A stretch of 64,000 nt of DNA from contig OZ035962.1 in assembly GCA_964034945.1 (NCBI GenBank), forward strand, positions 75,841,942-75,905,941, read 5' to 3'. This document shows positions 58,176 to 64,000 of the stretch, piece after piece (position 1 is the first letter of the stretch; each line of letters begins with the position of its first letter). The position numbers and the translations under genes are program-made. This DNA is from Chrysopilus asiliformis (Eukaryota; Arthropoda; Insecta; Diptera; Rhagionidae). The notes beneath the pieces are model-generated. The model had not been told where the DNA came from. It searched no databases and was given only the letters and a program-made list of their open reading frames with translations.

Positions 58176-58786
58176 TAAAAAAATTTAATGATTACTTGCG
58201 CAGCTCAAATCTTTCTCCTTTCTCCTTTCTCCTTAATGGTGAGATGTAAACGTTTGGAAAATGTATTGCAGCTGGCACGCACTATTTTCTGTGGCATTTC
58301 ATCCCATATCTTTACTAATGCTTCTAGCCGTTTTTTTTTGGTCCACCTTTGCGAATATTTTTCCATGTACCTGTCTCGCTAAATCGTTTTATACTCCGGA
58401 AGAAAAAACTTTCATTGATACCAACATCTCTAAGGCGTTTAAGGATAGCAGGATCATCACGAGCTATATTTTCGCGTTCATTTTTATTATAACTTATAAT
58501 GCAAAAAAAAAAAAAACAATAAAATTATTCTATATAGAGAATACACTGATTCGCTGGGGAAAAATGCCAGAGGTGCATAACATTGATACCTAAACTTCAC
58601 TGACAGTAGTTGTGACTCACCCTGTAATCTTGGGTTTTATTCAATGGCTTAAAATATAGGGTGGAGATAGTAAAGAAATTTATGCAGGACGAAACCCCTC
58701 CTCACTGATTCCTACAAAAAATAGGAATATGCGAGAAAGTGAAATTTTTGGTAATGACTCCCTAACAAAAGGGGAATTCATGCCAA
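58176..58786. other. Spacer between the two Rep-E copies
   Basis: A 600-bp AT-rich stretch with a TCTCCTTTCTCCTTTCTCCTT run near 58.21 kb and a poly(A) run near 58.51 kb. No gene is supported. Confidence 0.35.
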
Positions 58787-60110
58787 ATTAAAAAAAGCTT
58801 TTATTAAAAAAAATGCACTAAAAAGAAAAAAATAATTTTCTGGACGCTGTGTATCACAAATATAAAAGCTTTTAAAAAGCGAGATAAATGTTTATTTTAT
58901 TGTTTTATGCTTTATCTCGCTTTTTAAAAGCTTTTATATTTGTGATACACAGCGTCCAGAAAATTATTTTTTTCTTTTTAGTGCATTTTTTTTAATAAAA
59001 GCTTTTTTTAAAAATTTTTTTTTATTTTTTTTTATTTTGTTCTTTTTAGTCTTCGAATATATAGTTTTACATTTGAGATGTCCTTACAGGCTTTTTAACT
59101 TGAGAATCGTATTCAGCGAACCCCAAAACCCGCAGAATATATTTTTTCCCGGAACAATTGAGAAAAAGGATAATCACGTTATCCTTACAGGACATTCCGT
59201 TATCCTTACAGACTTTTTAATGACAGATTCGGATTCAGCGACCCCAAAAACCCCAGAATAGATTTTTTTCCGGAAAATTTGGAGAAAAGGATAATCACGT
59301 TATCCTTACAGGACCTTCCGTTATCCTTACAGACTTTTTAATGACAGATTCGGATTCAGCGACCCCAAAAACCCCCAGGATAGAGTTTTTTCCGGAAAAT
59401 TTGGAGAAAAGGATAATCACGTTATCCTTACAGGACCTTCCGTTATCCTTACAGACTTTTTGATGACAGATTCGGATTCAGCGACCCCAAAAACCCCAGA
59501 ATAGATTTTTTTCCGGAAAATTTGGAGAAAAGGATAATCACGTTATCCTTACAGGACCTTCCGTTATCCTTACAGACTTTTTAATGACAGATTCGGATTC
59601 AGCGACCCCAAAAACCCCCAGAATAGATTTTTTTCCGGAAAATTTGGAGAAAAGGATAATCACGTTATCCTTACAGGACCTTCCGTTATCCTTACAGACT
59701 TTTTAATGACAGATTCGGATTCAGCGACTCCAAAAACCCCCAGGATAGATTTTTTTCCGGAAAATTTGGAGAAAAGGATAATCACGTTATCCTTACAGGA
59801 CCTTCCGTTATCCTTACTGACTTTTTAATGACAGATTCGGATTCAGCGACCCCAAAAACCCCCAGGATAGATTTTTTTCCGGAAAATTTGGAGAAAAGGA
59901 TAATCACGTTATCCTTACAGGACCTTCCGTTATCCTTATAAGGACGAAGTAGTGAAAATATTGTATTGTCATCGGACTTATATAAGTGTGCAAAATTTCA
60001 AGTCAATCGGACAAGTGGAAGTGGGTCAAAATTGGGTTGCAAGATTTGATCTGACAGACAAACAGACAAACAAACAGACAAGATAGCGAGCTAAATAAAA
60101 GCTTTTAATA
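58787..60110 (+). mobile_element. Rep-E copy B: hairpin plus seven satellite units
   Basis: The same palindrome (about 58790-58887 and 58911-59012) and the same tail as copy A (AAGGACGAAGTAGTGAAAAT through CTAAATAAAAGC). Copy B has seven satellite units where copy A has two. The shared parts are nearly identical, so the copies are recent or were homogenised. No transposase is encoded. Confidence 0.87.
59168..59940 (+). repeat. 121-122 bp satellite, about seven units
   Basis: GGATAATCACGTTATCC occurs at 59168, 59289, 59411, 59532, 59654, 59776 and 59898, a spacing of 121 or 122 bp. Each unit also holds ACAGGACCTTCCGTTATCC, GATTCGGATTCAGCGACCCC and TTTTTTTCCGGAAAATTTGG. The CAGCGACCCC...TTATCC words link it to Rep-D. 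Confidence 0.97.
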
Positions 60111-62358
60111 AAAATAGGAAACTTTCCCAAAATTATTGGAAAAATTTCCTGTTTTTAGGGAATCTATACTGACTATACTGTCTTCGTCTTGTATATTCCT
60201 GTTTGAATTTCTCTCCGTGCACTATAAAAATTGCACTATAAACAAAACCAAAAAAAATTATAAAATCTACGTATCTCAATTTTTTCATAATTTGTAAAAG
60301 CAGTCGAATGAAAAAGTTTACAATCTTATTTCAATCTTCTAAACACTGATATAAATCGACTTTTGATTCATAATTTTTATAATTACTTAAGGCTTACGGG
60401 AAAAATTAATTATTGACCTGACTGAGAATGTTTAATGAAGTATATGTGGTTGAAATCCATAACACTTATTGCCAATCGCATTGAAAGACAGATTTTGCTT
60501 GCGTGGCATTGCAACGCACGGTTTTTTCGCCAACTAGCTTCAGACATTTGAACTCTTAATCGCAATCATATGTTACCTGTCGACTTAATCAAATTTTCTA
60601 AAAGATATTGTAGCCCACTAATGGATCACAGCTCAAGCTGTGCCTTTAGTTATTCACCACTGCCGAACGATCGTCAAAAGTAGAGAATTTCGCTTCCAAT
60701 TCGGGGATTCCATGTAGGAGATTTGCACGCGAAATCATAAAACACCTTGAAGGTCATTTGGATTTCAGCCCACGTTGGACGTGCACTCATTTCTTGAAGT
60801 CTTTCTCTCTGAGTTGAAGCTAGCTAACCTGGCTTGTAGAAGGTATCGCTTCGGCAAAGAATGAATCTTTGTTTTCTGGGTGTGTCGAATTTTTACTTTA
60901 GTATTTATTTCCATCTTCTGTGATCTCATTCAATTTTGGAGTCTCTATGAGTGGGAAGCGAATCTTAAGGTACCGAGGTTGAAAATATATTTTAAGACAT
61001 TTCTAGCAGTGTGGAACTAGGTTTTATACAGATGGTAACTGAAGTCCCCCGAAACTCGATACTTTTAGTAAAAACGTCTTACAGATACTGGTTTATGTTA
61101 GATACCGTTAATAAGTTCGTACAGTGGCCCCCATTTCATTCAAATTTCTTTAAATGTTTATACCCAAAAGTACGTGGCGTGATTAGTAAGCAATTTGTAG
61201 GTGCTGTGACCTCTACATCTACAAGCCTACATTTGTGAATTTTAGTGAATGGTCAATGACTTGTCTCCGGTATAGTTCCTTGAAAATAAATCGTTGTTCC
61301 GCTTAAGATAGCTTCATTCTTCCCCAATAATCAACAGGAACGAATTTGAGCATTGCAATAATGTCAATATCATATATGAGCAGTTATCAAAAATATGTAA
61401 TTACGCATCTGTCCAGATTTTTTTTTTTCGTGCAAATGGAATTATAAAACAAAAACAAGCTTAACTATAGTGTAAAACTCCAAGGTATAATCGGCAAGGG
61501 ATGTTGGAAGCTTGACCAACGAAGATGCTATCCATCATTTTATGTCTTAAGCCAAAGCAGATGCAAATGAACTCATCGATTATGTCGGAACTTGAAACCG
61601 AAAGAGCGAAAACATTGAATTATTGCTAAAAATGCCGCAGGTTTCACTGCATCGATGATGATAAATTACTAGTTATATTGTAGCAATTTGCACGCCAGTT
61701 TAGAGTTTTCCACTGTTGCATGCGGCTCCATTTATAGTTGGGGTAATTGTTTTACTATAGGTTTTTTCTGTATACTGAAAATGTTTCGTTCAAACGAGGA
61801 AAGATTGATAATTTTCTAAAACAGAGTAACGAAACAAAGTGACCACAATGTTTGTAAAATTACAAAAACAAAATTAACAATATTAGGGATCGTTTCAATC
61901 TGACATTTGCTTTTTGTCCCACAATTAGCAAATCACAAAAAAAAATTGATCTCGAAACCCAAAAATGTTCATCTGCTTCGCAGTTTTCTTGGCCATTACT
62001 GCTTCTAACACATTTGTCTTAAAAAAAATCGACTGCGGCGCATTTCATTTGGTGAAATGTTTGTTCCTTAAAGTTTTGATGGCGACGTAATTTTTGTTGT
62101 ATTTTGAAAGCACAAAAAACCCATAACACTTTTTATATTTACAATCACAAACAAAAATCAGAAATTGAAAGAAACCCTCTTCCCTCTGATCGGGCTTCGA
62201 TATACATCGTTCAAAATTCTCACGATTGATATCGAAGCATTAAAATTTTCTTATGGGCCCTTTAAACATTTTATGTCTCATAATCTATTTTTAAATACTT
62301 TTGCATTAGTGAAAAAAAACATATTTAAAGTTGTGAAAAACAAAAGAGTTGCTAAAGT
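60111..62358. other. Gene-free stretch with no repeats recognised
   Basis: 60.45-61.35 kb is among the least repetitive and most balanced parts of the window, but I found no exon with both splice signals. It could be intergenic or regulatory DNA. Confidence 0.35.
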
Positions 62359-62694
62359 AGGGGCCACATCTATCAGTTTTCCATCAGTCGTAACTGTTAC
62401 GGTACTCGTCAGTTTTCCATCAGTTTTTTACATCTAGTTAAGCGTTCACATCTATCAGTTGCGACTGACAGTTTTTTGTGAAAAGTTTCTATTAATTTTG
62501 ATTGCAGAGTTCAAAAAGTGTGGATGGATAATAAAGAGAGAGCGTGTTTATGCCTTATTATTGAATTAAGTTCAACAAATAAAATTTGGTTCTGTTCTGA
62601 TGCGATACGACTGACGCGACTGATGCGAACGTTCACACCAATCAGTTTCCCATCACTTTCCCAAAAACTGATGGAAAATTGATAGATGTGGCCC
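62359..62694. mobile_element. MITE, about 336 bp, GGGCCACATCTATCA termini
   Basis: GGGGCCACATCTATCAGTTT at the left is inverted at the right (AATTGATAGATGTGGCCC). CATCAGTTTT/AAAACTGATG motifs recur near both ends. The duplication is uncertain (GTA at both sides at best). Confidence 0.75.
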
Positions 62695-63365
62695 GTACTT
62701 AAAAGTTTAAAAAAATCTGTCGTGTATTTTGTTATTGTTTGCAAAAGTTTATCCCGTTCACAACGATATAAACCTTCTTACACAAAACAGTGAATAGCTC
62801 TATTAAAATTCCAGGCTAATTAACTTATTTGAAGTCATCTTAGGTCAGCTTATGATCTAAAACACGCTTATTGATACCAATAAGTTCCCCTGAAAGCTAT
62901 CCAATTCGGTTCAGTGGTTCTCAAGTTATAAGCGCACAGACAGAAAAACATAATAGAGCAAATTGGTAGGAAAGAAGGAGAACCTTGAAATGACATATGG
63001 CCATATGGTCATTGATGCCAGCCAGCTCCTCTGACAGTTTCATCCAAATCGGTTAAATGGTTCTTGAGTTTTAAGCGAACAGACAGACAGACAGCCTATT
63101 ATAATAGATTCATAATTTATACACTTGATTTTCCAATTCTATACACTTGATATAGAATTTCATACTGTTGTTGCATTTACTGCCTTGATTAACGCCGTGT
63201 CTCCACTTGGGATTTTTCATCGCAGAGATTTTTGATTAACCAATCAGAGATCGAGTTGACGGCGATAAAAAATCCCAGAGATAAATTTAATGAAATCTTG
63301 GAATTGCAAAATTTCATGGAATTTCCCGATTCAAGATGGCGGAATCTAAATTCTCCCGACAAGTA
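62695..63365. other. Gene-free stretch with short repeat pieces
   Basis: 62.93-63.12 kb holds two diverged repeat units ending in ACAGACAGACAGACAGCC. 63.20-63.29 kb holds an inverted pair, TTGGGATTTTTCATCGC / GGCGATAAAAAATCCCA, probably a small MITE. Confidence 0.4.
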
Positions 63366-63940
63366 CACTCTCGAAAAAATGGAGTCGATTACGCACCGAA
63401 AGGGAGTTTGAGGGAGTCCATCACCTATTGGAGAAAATCGAGCACCGGGCTAGGAGTTCACAACAATTCCTTATGGGTGTTAATTTTTAACAATTTTTCG
63501 GTGTTAAACCAATTTATTACCAAGAAAAAAAACCTCACAAATTCTCTTTTTTTTGCAAGCATTTGAGATGTTTTGAGTTTTTTTTCGTGTTTCCAAAGTT
63601 AATATTACTTGTTAAAAACTTTTCTTACATGTCTCTGCCGGGACTCGAACACGGGACCTCTCGAATTGTAAACCATTTGCCTTCCCAATAGGCTGTTGAA
63701 GCCAATTGGCAAGCCTCTTCTAAACTTGAACACCCTTTACAATGAAATAACTCCTAAAAGGAGTTGTAGTGAATTTTTGACTCCTTTTCGGAGTTCATTT
63801 AAAATTTAGGTCAAAACGGTGTTAAATTGAATATTTAGCTCCGTAAAATACAAATATAAAAATAACTCCGCGCTACGGTGTTAAACTTTTAGCTATGTTT
63901 TCAGGCGGAGTTAATTCGTCCCCGGATTTTTTCGAGAGTG
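63366..63940. mobile_element. Composite MITE with GGAGT subterminal repeats and a tRNA-like core
   Basis: The inverted ends are CACTCTCGAAAAAA and TTTTTTCGAGAGTG, with TA at 63364-63365 and 63941-63942. ACTCC/GGAGT words recur in both flanks, and GTGTTAA is repeated. The core has a minus-strand B-box-like stretch (GGTCCCGTGTTCGAGTCC, 63640-63657), with CAATTGGCTTC just outside as in the 21.3-22.2 kb element. The first 60 codons of a plus-strand frame here are not a gene. Confidence 0.75.
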
Positions 63941-64000
63941 TAGTTGCGAAAAAACCTAATTTTTACAAATAATACGATAAAAAAGGATTTGGGAGAGAAT

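Overview
The window is AT-rich animal DNA, most likely from an insect, and is dominated by transposable elements. The evidence for an animal is a spliced coding exon with metazoan signals, mariner, hAT-like and pogo-like DNA elements, LINE 3' ends, tRNA-derived SINE-like repeats, and a LINE tail made of the insect telomere motif CCTAA. Nothing bacterial was found: no operons, ribosomal RNA or CRISPR. The insect order cannot be fixed from the sequence.

Only one host gene is recognised with confidence. It is the first coding exon of a failed axon connections (fax) orthologue on the minus strand at 11946-12326. It ends at a consensus splice donor, and no later exon was found in the 11.9 kb to the left, so intron 1 probably runs off the window. 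A second candidate gene lies on the minus strand at 48.27-49.59 kb. It has three putative exons, one strong short intron and a hydrophobic C-terminus, and is not recognised.

Layout. 0-12 kb: a broken transposase hit by a LINE tail and a long GA microsatellite, a SINE, several MITEs, and the presumed fax intron. 12-18 kb: fax exon 1 and upstream region, a transposon remnant, a second SINE with an extra tRNA-like unit, a LINE 3' end, and a mariner of the mauritiana type. 18-25 kb: a pogo-like mini-element, a dispersed family called Rep-A here, hAT-like MITEs, a composite element containing a tRNA-like segment, and a small element carrying a Myb/SANT-like fragment. 26-28.3 kb: a nested hAT-like MITE in a palindrome, and a nearly intact mariner. 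28-35 kb: tandem and dispersed repeats, and a transposon inserted into Rep-A. 35.7-36.9 kb: a near-perfect inverted pair of 177-bp tandem arrays. 37-47 kb: Rep-A, a hAT-like element, and a three-level nest (pogo-like MITE, LINE, hAT-like MITE). 47-54 kb: the unrecognised gene and another Rep-A copy with an expanded 8-bp repeat. 54-64 kb: MITEs, two copies of a hairpin-plus-satellite element, and a second composite element with a tRNA-like segment.

The most interesting structures are the 36 kb inverted array (a possible long-hairpin RNA source), the hairpin/satellite element pair at 57.5-60.1 kb, the two composite elements with tRNA-like cores, and the LINE whose 3' tail is CCTAA repeats. All calls come from reading the sequence. 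No alignments or database searches were run.
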